Assembly: GCA_012295275.1 (NCBI GenBank)
Contig: CM022671.1
Span: 22,584,822-22,648,821 of the forward strand
DNA: 64,000 nt
Reading direction: 5' to 3'
From: Chrysomallon squamiferum
Taxonomy: Eukaryota > Mollusca > Gastropoda > Neomphalida > Peltospiridae
A model generated the notes under the pieces. It did not search any database and was not told where the DNA came from. It saw nothing but the letters and a program-made list of their open reading frames with translations. This document shows positions 25,269 through 35,180 of this stretch, piece by piece (position 1 is the stretch's first letter; every line of letters begins with the position of its first letter). Both the position numbers and the translations under genes were made by a program.

Positions 25269-28038
25269 GTCAGTATTTTTATTCTTCATAATTTCTAAAA
25301 TATTTCATTTCAGAGCATTATCTTCCTTAACTAGTCCAGACCTAATCCAGACTCTTCTTTTCTGAAATATTGATTAGAGTTCTTGATTTTTACTATTATT
25401 ATTATTATTGTTGTTGTTGTTATTTAAGCATTCAGAGGAAGAAACAAATCTGAGTTATGGCCCTTTATTAATGCCCACACTGTAATTTTTATATTATTTA
25501 TTTATTTAGTTAGTTAGTTATTTTCTTTCGTTTTAATTTAAGAGAATAATTCACCATAACGTCAGAAATGATTCTTTTCCAACAAATACAAATGGGTGGA
25601 AATTAGAGTTATCTTCCTTTTGTCTAAAGTTGTACAAGCCAGATATCTGCCAACAAAATACAATATTCTTGTCTGACTGCCTGTAAAGGCCACATGTTGT
25701 TATTATTTTGTAAGAAGAGTGACCCTTATGATTTGAACTGACAGCCTATAGTTGTAGTGATGTGTACTTGCACAAACTCAATGCTTGTTGCTTTATTTTA
25801 TGCATGGGATGTCTTGTATTGATCACTTTCAATTCCCTTCACATTTGTCCTGATGAGGCCCTGATTGGGTCATCCTTTTGTGTGTGTTATTGGATTAATT
25901 GTATTTGTGACTTTTTGGCCTTTTATTTAGTTCAATCAGAAATCAAATTCTGTTATGTTACTGAATTCTTCTCCGTGAGGCCCTGATTAGGTTGTTATTG
26001 TTCTCTTATTGGATTAATTCTTCTTTCTTTTGTGTGTCATTTCTATATAGAAGAATTTAAAATCTTTATCCCTATTTCCAGACTAACTGTAGTAAAGCAC
26101 TGATTATATTACCATTAGTTTCTTTTTTCTTTTCTTATTGCCTATAAGTAAAGATAAAATTAAAAAAAAAAAAAATAAAGATATTGCTGTTTCTAATTTT
26201 TTATTGTTAATGTTCTGGTTTAAGTTGCCATTGTGCTTCTTTTATTGCATTAATTCTTCAACTATCTTTTACCTTTAGTGATGAAATCAAAAATCAATTT
26301 CCATATTTCTAACTTCTGACTGATGAGGCTCTGATTAGGTTACCATTATGTTACAGTTATTGGATTAATCCTTTGATTATCTCAGGTTTTTATTTTTTTA
26401 TTTTTTTTATTTTTATTGCCTGTTACCATTAGTGATTGGAACAGAAAGTTCATTTCCATCTTTCATGTGATGTCTGCAGTGTCCAGCCATTAATATTGAT
26501 CGGTGGTTTCGTTTCTGTTGTGATATCAAAACCAGTGTGCTTTGTAGTCTTCATCATTATTGGATATTCCCTGCAACAAGAATAATATAGTTAGGAAATT
26601 TTTTATTGAAATTTCTGCTCCACTGGCCTTGAGCACGAATCAGAATGCAAGAGATGAAAAGATTGCGACTTGCGATATGGCTTGAGGCCAAGATTGGGGA
26701 GAAAGAGCTCTCCATCACATTTGTTAATGAGAAATTTAAAAATCTTCAACAGCATCATTCAGCCATGTTGGACTGTGAATAGTCTTTGATTAATGTAAGA
26801 CCAGCAGGAAATCGGAACCTGTTGGTCTTCATTAAGAAAAGTGTAGGCACTGACTTAACTTTCAGATTTCTATTAGAGTTTGAAAGATTTTTAGCTGGAT
26901 ATTTTTTATCTTTATTTTCAAAAAAAAAAAAAAAAAAAAAAAAATTATTAACATTATAAAGCATGCATTTTTTCACTTGAGAAAAAAATTACAAGGGAAA
27001 AACTTTTTTTTTTTTCCTTTATTTTTCACTTTTTTTTTCTTCATTTTTTTTTCAGATTTTTCTTACACTTTTCATGCAACTTTTTTTATTTTGTTCATTT
27101 TTTTTTTCTGACAAAATATACATTTTATAATATCAGCTTGTCAAAAATGTTGTGAATTAGTTACATTTGAATATGTATATTTAATCAATTTTAATCTAAA
27201 ATCCTGTTTGGTATAAAAATTAAAACTATTGATTCTCTGTTAATATAAAGGTACATCAGAAGTAGAAAAGTTTTTTTTTTCTGTTTTTTTTCAAGTTTAC
27301 AACATCACAGTTTGTTTTATTTCTAATGAAAAAGGCCACAGTCTTAATCAGGTGATTTATTTGTGAAGGAAATTACAGAGACAGAGCATGTCCTCATATC
27401 TAATTAGGTTATCTCCTCTTGTCTTTTCAAATTATTTGGTCAAATGTGTAATGATAATCTATTGTGTTCTTTTTTTGCTGCCTCTTAACATTTAAACTTT
27501 TTTTTTTATTAAAGCATTTTTCATTAATTTTTATCTCTCTGTCTCTCTTTAACACACTTCTTTCTCTCTCTCTCTAGCTGATTCTATCTCACTTTTGCAC
27601 TCTGTATCTCTCTCTGTGTCTTTTACTCATTCTGTCTCACTCTGTATATCTCTCTTTGTCTCTCTGTCTCTTTCTCATTCTCTATTTTTCTGTCTTTCCC
27701 TCTATTTCTCTTTTTTGTCTCACTTTCTACCTCTTTTTCTGTGTGTTTGTGTTTGTATATGTATGTGCATGGATGTGTGTGTGTGTGTGACTGTGTTTTA
27801 GCATGTCATTTTTGCCATGCATTTTTACTTCTGACTCAGTTAATTGTTTCATTGTAACTTGTTTCAGGATCACGAAATGCTGAACACTGCCATTCTGACA
27901 GGCAGGAGGTTGTCGTATCCTCTTCACATATTTGTTGTGAACGACATTGGAGATTTCCACGATGTCACCCACATGACTGCATGCCACTCATCAGACCAGG
28001 ATGTCCTCAAGGTTTGTTAAACTGAAAATTTGTATCTA

Positions 28039-28091
<53 letters not shown>

Positions 28092-30039
28092 TTGTATCTA
28101 TATAGATTTAGATTACAGCATATATTAGTTAAAAATGCTATAATCTAAATCTGATATATAGATAGATAGACAGACAAACACAATTATAGAAAATACAGCT
28201 AAATTTTAATTCTAATAAGCTGAAATTAGTGTATGAGACAGTACTGTTACTGAGTATGTGTGAAACAACCAATGAAATGCTACTATATTACATGATTTAA
28301 TCAAATGAAATTTGTCTTAGAATATAGTATATCTTGATAGATGGGACCAAGCAAATGAAAATGCTAGTATTTTTTAATTCAGGATTTTGTTTAATGTTTT
28401 TTTTTTTTTTGTCTTTCATTTCTTTCTTTCTATCTATTTTTTTTTTTTTTCTTCTTCTTTTCCCTTACTTTCCCTTTTAGAATTATTCCAAACTATCTTT
28501 GAAACAAAATAATCAGGACTTCACGACATTTTACTCTTTAATTTACCTCTTAATTCCCAGGTGTTGCCCGACTGTTCTCTGATATACCTGTCTGGAAACG
28601 AGACGAAGGGTTCGCACAACGTCACGGTGATAGCAAAGACGGGAATCTACACTTCGTTCCTCTACCTGCGAGTCTGGGTTCCAGAGAGCCGCCTTGACAT
28701 CCAGCTCTCCGACAACAAGCTGAGTCAGATCCGAGGCTGGAAAGTGCCAAACTACATCTCTCGCAGGTGAGTAGCAGCCAGTGAGGACTGCGAAACAGCA
28801 GCTAGCTGTTAGAAAAGAACAACTAGTGATTGGAAAATAATAGCTAGTGATTAGAACAGGGGGTCAGAAACATTTTGGAGAAAGGGTGTGGCCAGACAGC
28901 TATGCAGTGTTTTTGAGGAGAGCCAAGATATCACATGTGTTTTAATATATATACATATACATATATATGCACATACCACACACATACACACACACACACA
29001 CACCGATATATGTCTCTATCAATTCTATCTTTAATATTGATTAGGAAATAGCAACTTGTGATTGGAAAATAACAACTAGTGATTAGGAAATAACTGGTGT
29101 TTGGAAAATAATAACTAGTGATTAGAAAATAACAACTAGTGAATAGAAAGTAACACCTAGTGATTAGTAAATTACTAGTGATGGGAAAATAAGTTAGTGA
29201 TTAGGAATTAAGAATAGTCATTAGAAAATAATACTGGTGAATAAGGTTGTGTTATACCATTATCTTGCTGGTTTTGAAATCATGCTGTTGTATCTAAACT
29301 CATAATACATTCACATGTATGCATATCTAGGCAAGTAAATGCTTACACACATATCCATGCATTTTACAAACACATGCAAATAGGCCTATGTGTGTTTGTG
29401 TGAGTTATGTATATATCTACACACACACACGCATACATATACAAATAATGAGTAAACATTAACAGAACTTCATTTATTTTTTTTCTAAATACAAGACGTT
29501 TTCTTTCATCCAGTAACCTAATTTTTTTTTTTTTTTTTTCTCTGCAAAAACTAAATAATTAAAATTTTTTCTAAATACAACATGTTTTCTTTCATCCATT
29601 TACCTTTTTTTTTTTCTCTGCAAAAACTGTAAATAATTTATTGTTTTTTTCATCCAGTCTGCAAAAACTGTAAATAATTTATTGTTTTTCACAGTAGCAA
29701 GCACACACTCTTTGATCACTGGGTTGTGAAATCAAGTTAGTAAAACAAGAATCTGTATTGTTTCTTTCAGTTCAGTGATTATCTCATCATCTCACCCCTC
29801 TTATCTCGTGAGACTGTAGGGTGCGAGTGGCTTTGATGTGGTTGTTTTTCTTCATGTGTTACATGCACAGTTGATAGAATGTCAGGTGGCTTCATCTGTC
29901 ATAGTTGCCGTAAAGCATCTAAAACGTTTTAATTGTTTTTTTTTTTTTTTTTTTTTTTTTTTTTGTTCAGGGGAGTTTGGGGAAAAGTTTAGGGGTTTTT
30001 GTTGTTTTTTTTAATTTTATTTAATCGTTATTTAATTTT

Positions 30040-30088
<49 letters not shown>

Positions 30089-31056
30089 TTTTCTTTTTTT
30101 TATTTTATTTTACTTTATTTTATTATTAGTTTTTAAGTATTTTTTTTATTTTATTATTGAGTCTGAATTGGCTTATTAATGTAACTATTATTAATATTTA
30201 TCTGTTTTCCTTTCTTTTTTATTCTTATTGATTTATTGATTTTATTTTTATTTTTATTTTTATTTTTATTTTTATTTTTATTTTTATTTTTATTTTTATT
30301 TTTATTTTTATTTTTTTTTTTGTTCTTGTTGTCATACTTATACCAGTCATTTTGAAAATCAATAACTAAAATGAATATTAAATGGAAAATGAAACTTGAA
30401 AAAATACATTAGTTTCAAATCTTTTATATGTAAATATTACGAATAAAACACACAAAAGAAGGAAAAAAGTCATTATCGAAACTTCTTTATACCTATATCA
30501 TATTTTCTATTTCAGTTTATTTTTAGCAATATATATTAAGAAATTACAAGACTTTATTACTGAGAAAGAAATAATGTCTATGTGTGGGTGTATTTTATTA
30601 TCTTTTTTTTCCATAAAACTGTTTACTTCTTAGAAATAACTGAATATTTTTTTGAATTGTTCTTTCAACAAACTTCTTTCATGGTGAACTCCCACCCATA
30701 ATATCTACAGATTTCTATCAAGTTTACGACCACACTTATTAAATTACATAAGCTTCCGCACATCAAAGATATGTTTAGCGTTTCTGCCAGAAGATGATCA
30801 TGTTTGAAACTTGCACGCTGTAAGAGGTGTGAAAGATGTTAAGTTTGGAGTGTGGAGCATGGGGAGTGACCTAGAATGTTACCAGTAATAAATATACATT
30901 TGTATAGAACTCTAAAGTGTGTGTGTGTGTGTGTGTGTTTGTGTGTGTAGGTATGCCTGTTATATTTATGTATCCGAAATACAGATATCTGAGTCTATAT
31001 GTGTTTGTATAAATTTAATATATGCGTCAATTTCTTAGATATGTACACACAAACAA

Positions 31057-31087
<31 letters not shown>

Positions 31088-33630
31088 GAAGCAGTATAAA
31101 ATATTAATGTATAAATAAATAAATAAATATATATGTGTGTATGTTAAACATTTATTTATTTATTTATTTATTTATTTGTTTATTTATTTCAGCAAACGTG
31201 GAGTGGATTTTGGCCTTCTCACACATTCTGGTTTCTACATGAAGGATCGAAGCCAGAAGTTTGACCGTCATGGCTGCCAGTTGCGTCTGCAGCAGTCGCT
31301 TGTAGAAGTTTACACCCGCTTCCACATCGAGTCAAACAGTCGAACTGACTACTTCAAGAACCGCAAGGCTTACTTCAGGATCACTGACCTTGTGAAGGAC
31401 AAACTTGTCATATCTGACACATCAATAGCAACACTGGAAGGAAAGGTTATTCAAGGTCAAGATCAAGGTCGCACAGAAATTCAAGTGAGTATTTCGGTTA
31501 TACATTATCTGCATACTGAGGAAAAGTTTGTTGTTTTTTTTTCTTTTTAAATCGGTGCATAGATTTGGCTGAATAAATTTGTGAATAAATTTACCTAGTA
31601 AACATATTTTTAATGTCTTTACTTTCATTCTAAGATTTAAGCTTTCTTTCTTTTCTTCTTCCATCATTTCACTTTAACTATGATTTTCTTTTTTTTTTCC
31701 CTTCTTTCCATCCTTCCCTTATGCATAATATTTATTTCCTCCATTCCTTCCATTCATCATTCTGCTCTCTAATTTTTCTAAATATAACAATATATCAATT
31801 CTCCGTTCCTTTAGGTTCTGTCACCCTCTGGGCAGGCGATGGGTCGCCGAGAGATCCGTGTGGGTAAGGACAAGGTGGTGATTGAGCGTCTGCTTGTGCG
31901 GGTGATCAGTGGAATCTCCATGGAGATCATCGATGAAGGAAATCTTCCAGGCACTCTGACAGCTGTTGTTCATCTGCAGGAGAAGCTGATTGCCATGAAT
32001 CAGGTAAGTTTGTACAAAAATGTGACCTGTTCCCCAGTAAATATGTATGAAAGTTGGTGAAAAATCACTGGTATATGTTTTAAAATTTGGAGATAATTTG
32101 GAGAGAATTAGTGAGGAAAAAAAAGAGTCACTGTTACATAGAAATTGCAACAATCTGCTGACTTAGTAGTTCATAAAATTGTTAAATCATGAAATTTAAT
32201 ACATTAAGTAAGCCAAAAGAACTTATTTTTAATGAGCCAATATATCCAGTTTAAGTTTATATTTCTACATATAGTTTCATGATATAGTTTGTGTACATAC
32301 TTTGTATCAACATATATAATTACATTTGTTTTCTCTTTACAATAACTGTACTGTTTTCTAAATGATGAGTTGTTTTTCACTGTTTATAATAATTTTACAT
32401 AAATATTTCTGTTCCAATTAAAATAATATAAATTATATTCACTTTTTTTTTTTTTTTAAATAAACATTAAAGATATTGTATGTAATCTATTTAACTGCTT
32501 TACATAGAAACAAAAAATTTGAATATTACTATCTTTGTTTTTAGGAAGCAGTTCTGGATATAGCTGTACAGTATTCAGATGGAACAAGTTTTCCCTTAGA
32601 GTACGTCAGTCCAGAAGACTACACTCTCAAAGTGACCTCTCGCAAACCAAACATCATTGCAGTGTCGTCTCCAAACTCTGTGTTTCGCTATGGAATCCGA
32701 GCTGTAGGGGAAGGAAACGGGGAACTCGTCAAGGTGATCTTCCGACTGGGGGCCTGTGTCCACGGAAACGTTCAAGGCCCTTAGCAACAAGTTTTGTGTA
32801 CGTCAATGTGGACTTCTCCAAGAAGACTAACTACCTCGAAAGGCTGCAGAGTGACGGTAACTATGACAACCGGGCTAGCGATCGGTGGGACAGCAACGGC
32901 GACTACTACTATCACGGCTGATAAGACTATTTTCAACATTCACATTAACAAAAACCAGCAGCACGTGAAGAGCCGCGGAAAAACGAAGCTGAGTAAGTTC
33001 TCCAAGGTCAACAGAGAAAACACCGATCCCCATGGTATCCCCATTGACCTTGCTCTGGACGACCTCCCAGAATCCAACCCCAAAACAGAGGCTCATCAGC
33101 AGCCCGTCGCAGAGCCGCATGGCTTGTCTCCCCTTGAGATAGGGATGTACGTGCTGCTGGCCGTGTTCTGTGTGGCCATCCTGGTGTTCACTGTCAACTG
33201 CGTTGTGTTCATGATGAGGTACAGGCGGAAACGCATGCCAAAGGTTTCCAAGGAATCGGTGAAGCAAGCCAACGACTGGGTGTGGATCGGACGGTCAACA
33301 CTGGAACGCAACGGCGCCAACCACACACGATGTTCTCAGACGCTGATGCCACAGGAGGACTTCAACGGTAATCAGATGTTGATGAGGCCTCCCAGCGGAA
33401 GCCACAGTTCAGACAGCTCCAACAGCGGTAGCAACAACAACAGCAATCGCAACAGCACGGTGTCCACGTACAGAGGGTCGGAGTGCAGCATTCGAATCAC
33501 AGCTAATCCTTTTGCAGAAAACTCCGACCCTTCAAATATGAATGACCCGGAATGGGATTACGAGGCAATGGGAATGACGTACGATCAGTTAATGGAATAT
33601 TTTGACAATTTGAAAGAATCAACAGCATAA
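25070..33630 (+). CDS. TMEM132: TMEM132-family single-pass membrane protein, 3' part (six exons, 5'-partial)
   Basis: The spliced product is about 704 residues and lacks the N-terminal part, including the signal peptide. TMEM132 proteins are about 1000-residue type I surface proteins with a conserved ectodomain of cohesin-like and Ig-like domains, and are implicated in neural adhesion and actin coupling (known for the family). Visible here are: the middle ectodomain; a DxxCRL-like segment (RHGCQLRLQQ) followed by VEVYTRFHIES; a 'TDLVKD' segment; 'GELVKV'; an ASDR block before the membrane; a 24-residue membrane helix (33145-33216) followed by MRYRRKR; and a cytoplasmic 'NDWVWIG', matching the family's HDWVWLG. 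The tail ends in a YDQLMEYFDNLKE-type motif. All joins are in phase. The last exon needs two compensating frame corrections (see findings). The paralogue cannot be assigned; invertebrates often have few copies. Confidence 0.9.
25840..26480. repeat. Decayed long-unit tandem repeat in TMEM132 intron
   Basis: The block 'tgatgaggccctgatt..gggt' plus 'ttattggattaattcttc' plus 'aatcaaattt' recurs near 25848, 25977, 26085 (poor), 26200 (poor) and 26322. Units are about 110-240 bp with heavy divergence. Four to five copies. Confidence 0.6.
26480..26780. other. Non-repetitive intronic island
   Basis: Balanced sequence between the tandem block and a poly-A run at 26920-26943. No exon-like signal. Confidence 0.2.
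27868..28011 (+). CDS. TMEM132: TMEM132-like exon b
   Basis: Acceptor 'gtttcag', donor 'aag|gtttgt', 144 bp, phase 0 at both ends. Reads DHEMLNTAILTGRRLSYPL then HIFVVNDIGDFHDVT, an extracellular beta-rich segment. Confidence 0.88.
28038..28095. repeat. (CTGT)n microsatellite
   Basis: About 13 CTGT units just downstream of exon b, running into the left arm of the inverted repeat at 28076-28180. Confidence 0.95.
28076..28180. repeat. Imperfect inverted repeat, arms about 40 bp
   Basis: The left arm (28076-28120) ends in 'atagatttagattacagca'. The right arm (28136-28180) begins 'tgctataatctaaatct' and continues into 'gatagacagaca', complementary to the left arm with a few bulges. The loop is about 15 bp, AT-rich. 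The intronic transcript could form a hairpin. Confidence 0.75.
28561..28766 (+). CDS. TMEM132: TMEM132-like exon c
   Basis: Acceptor 'attcccag', donor 'cgcag|gtgagt', 206 bp, ending with two bases of a Ser codon. It carries two N-glycosylation sequons, NET and NVT, in SGNETKGSHNVTVIAK, fitting an extracellular location. It ends in VPNYISR. Confidence 0.9.
28795..29240. repeat. Minisatellite, about 19-24 bp unit (aactagtgattagaaaataac)
   Basis: Two blocks (28795-28860 and 29035-29240) of about a dozen copies of 'aactagtgattagaaaataac' with small changes. Between them is a CA-rich stretch (28978-29003). Confidence 0.85.
29935..30315. repeat. Poly-T and (TTTTTA)n tract
   Basis: Poly-T at 29938-29963 and 30041-30086, then a regular TTTTTA hexanucleotide array at 30239-30311. 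Such tracts are assembly-sensitive. Confidence 0.95.
30921..31190. repeat. (GT)n, (CA)n and (TTTA)n before exon d
   Basis: GT run at about 30918-30937, CA run at 31050-31081, then TTTA repeats that run into the acceptor of exon d at 31191-31192, as at exon a. Confidence 0.9.
31193..31484 (+). CDS. TMEM132: TMEM132-like exon d
   Basis: Acceptor 'atttcag', donor 'caa|gtgagt', 292 bp. With the two bases from exon c it reads SKRGVDFGLLTHSGFY, then RHGCQLRLQQ, VEVYTRFHIES, AYFRITDLVKD and TLEGKVIQGQDQGRTEIQ. The order C-x-L-x-x-Q, VEV-x-T-x-F, TDLV and GQ-x-x-G matches the family's third ectodomain module closely, and this is the strongest evidence for identity. Confidence 0.92.
31815..32003 (+). 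CDS. TMEM132: TMEM132-like exon e
   Basis: Acceptor 'ctttag', donor 'cag|gtaagt', 189 bp, phase 0 at both ends. Begins VLSPSGQAMGRREIRVGKDK and continues through LVRVISGISMEI; the family has a similar 'LQVLSP' to 'LVAGLSLSL' segment. Confidence 0.9.
32545..33630 (+). CDS. TMEM132: TMEM132-like terminal exon f (membrane helix and tail), frame interrupted twice
   Basis: Acceptor 'tttttag' and stop TAA at 33628-33630. The incoming frame reads EAVLDIAVQYSDGTSF to GELVKVIFRLG, then meets TAG at 32782. From about 32750 the family-like reading is one frame over (LCPRKRSRPLATSFVYVNVD, later NRASDRWDSNGDYYYHG), which ends at TGA 32919-32921. From about 32920 the original frame resumes (DKTIFNIHI, then PHGIPIDL, the membrane helix, and NDWVWIG). 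The net shift is zero. The first break abuts a G5 run (32748-32752). The cytoplasmic tail has a Ser/Asn-rich linker (33400-33460). Confidence 0.85.
33145..33216 (+). other. Transmembrane segment of the TMEM132-like protein
   Basis: Encodes 24 uncharged residues beginning MYVLLAVFCVAILVF, preceded by LSPLEIG and followed by the basic stop-transfer MRYRRKR, so the C-terminus is cytoplasmic (type I). Confidence 0.9.
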
Positions 33631-34930
33631 GAACCCCCCAAAAAATTAATATTTTTAATGAATTGTAGTTGAAAAATACTGGAGATAATAAAGACAATCT
33701 CAGAATACTTCAAATCGTTTGTGGCTACCCTACAGTTTGATTTATCCAAACATCCAAGGAAGATAACTGTTGTTGGCAACAATTTTTGTTCTGTGTAGAT
33801 GGGAAAATTAATGTTTCCGGAAACTTACAGCTACTACATAACCCCTGTTGAAATGCAGATCATGTCATCAGATGATTAACAAGATAATTTCTCACAGTAG
33901 ATCTGAAATACGTTGCAAAACAGAATGGATGATGTGCTTTTGTAAGCCCATTTTTCTTTCTCTTACCAGATGTTTTGTTTTATGCAATTATGGTGCATTG
34001 TGTTTGGATTTTTGGTTTGTGAGTAATAACTGTTGATGTATTTCATTCATTCTGGATTCTTAATTCAGCTTCAACAACAGCTTCTAAGGTTCAGAAGTTA
34101 ACTTCAAAACCAAAAAACAAAGTAATAATAAAAATGATTAAAAAAAATGTCCAAACGCACAGATTTAAACCAAAAACGTATTGCCACAGGAAGCATTTCA
34201 TTGGGCAAAATTTCACCAGCACCCATCATCTTAGTAGTTAAAAATAAACTTCTTTTTTTTCCCCCGTTTTCTGAACATCAATCTTTTTGCTAATCAGTCT
34301 GAAGATTTTATAATAATGATAATTCCATGCTTTGGATTACATATTACTTCTGGATTTAAAGCTAAACTCAGATTTCATAATTTGCCTTTGATGAAAGAGC
34401 TATTATTTTAATAGGCAAAGCCTGGTAAGCAGTTGTCTGTTCATTGACTGAGGCTGGAAAACTTTGATACAATTTTACAATTTTGGAATTTGAAGAACAT
34501 AGTCTCTACAAAAGAAGCTTGAACAAAAATAATTAATTTGAACTCTGAAATATGATGGATTTGTAACTTACTTAACTTTGGTTTTAAATTTTTCATGATA
34601 TACTGCATTTAACAAATAGGATATTTCTTGCATTGTTGTTGGATGATCTCTAGAAACTATCACAAAACAAAAATGAAAAAGTAAATCAAATGGATAAATT
34701 TACATACAAAAATGATTATTTCAGTAGATAAAAAAAAAAAAAAAAAAAAAAAAAGAGCGAGAAAAAAAAGAAAGACTTGGTCAGATGACATAAACTATTT
34801 TTCTGTGATTTATTGTTGAAGTATCATTTATTATGACTAAACATTTTATTGTTAAATGTTGTTACCCATGTTTATCAAGTATTGTGTGTGCACCTTGTAT
34901 ATAATTAATAAAAACCACAGATTAACAGGC
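33631..34930 (+). other. Probable 3' UTR of the TMEM132-like gene
   Basis: Non-coding sequence after the stop. Candidate AATAAA hexamers lie at 34243-34248 (followed by a T/C-rich run) and 34907-34912 (preceded by a GU-rich stretch). The transcript end is not determined. Confidence 0.5.
34907..34912 (+). terminator. Candidate poly(A) signal AATAAA (TMEM132-like)
   Basis: Perfect hexamer about 1.28 kb after the stop codon. The alternative at 34243-34248 is equally canonical. Confidence 0.4.
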
Positions 34931-34944
34931 TTACAAGAGAATTT

Positions 34945-35180
34945 TTGCTATCCAGTCAGAATGTTCCAAAGGAGTTACAGGTTTTTTTTTCAGTGATGTA
35001 AGAACAGTTCTGATTGGTTAGTCAAAGCACAGTCCTGATTGGTGAATAAGACTGATCCGACTGGAGAATAATGAAATGTTCCAACTTAAAGAGTTCAAAG
35101 AACATTCTGATTGGCTGACGAGATGACAGTTCTGATTGGGAGTTTAAAAAAATTTAGTTTCCTTCTGATTGGATAGAACT
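34945..35180. repeat. Cluster of ttctgattgg motifs (inverted CCAAT)
   Basis: '(t)tctgattgg' or 'cctgattgg' occurs near 35008, 35033, 35105, 35130 and 35163, with a variant 'gatccgactgg' near 35054. ATTGG is the reverse of the CCAAT box bound by NF-Y. Spacing is partly regular (about 24 bp twice). Either a decayed minisatellite or a CCAAT cluster. Confidence 0.6.

Noticed and set aside
32794-33630. 278-codon frame taken as a separate gene
   Set aside because: Its start is an internal Met in a non-family frame; from about 32920 it is simply the C-terminal part of the TMEM132-like terminal exon.
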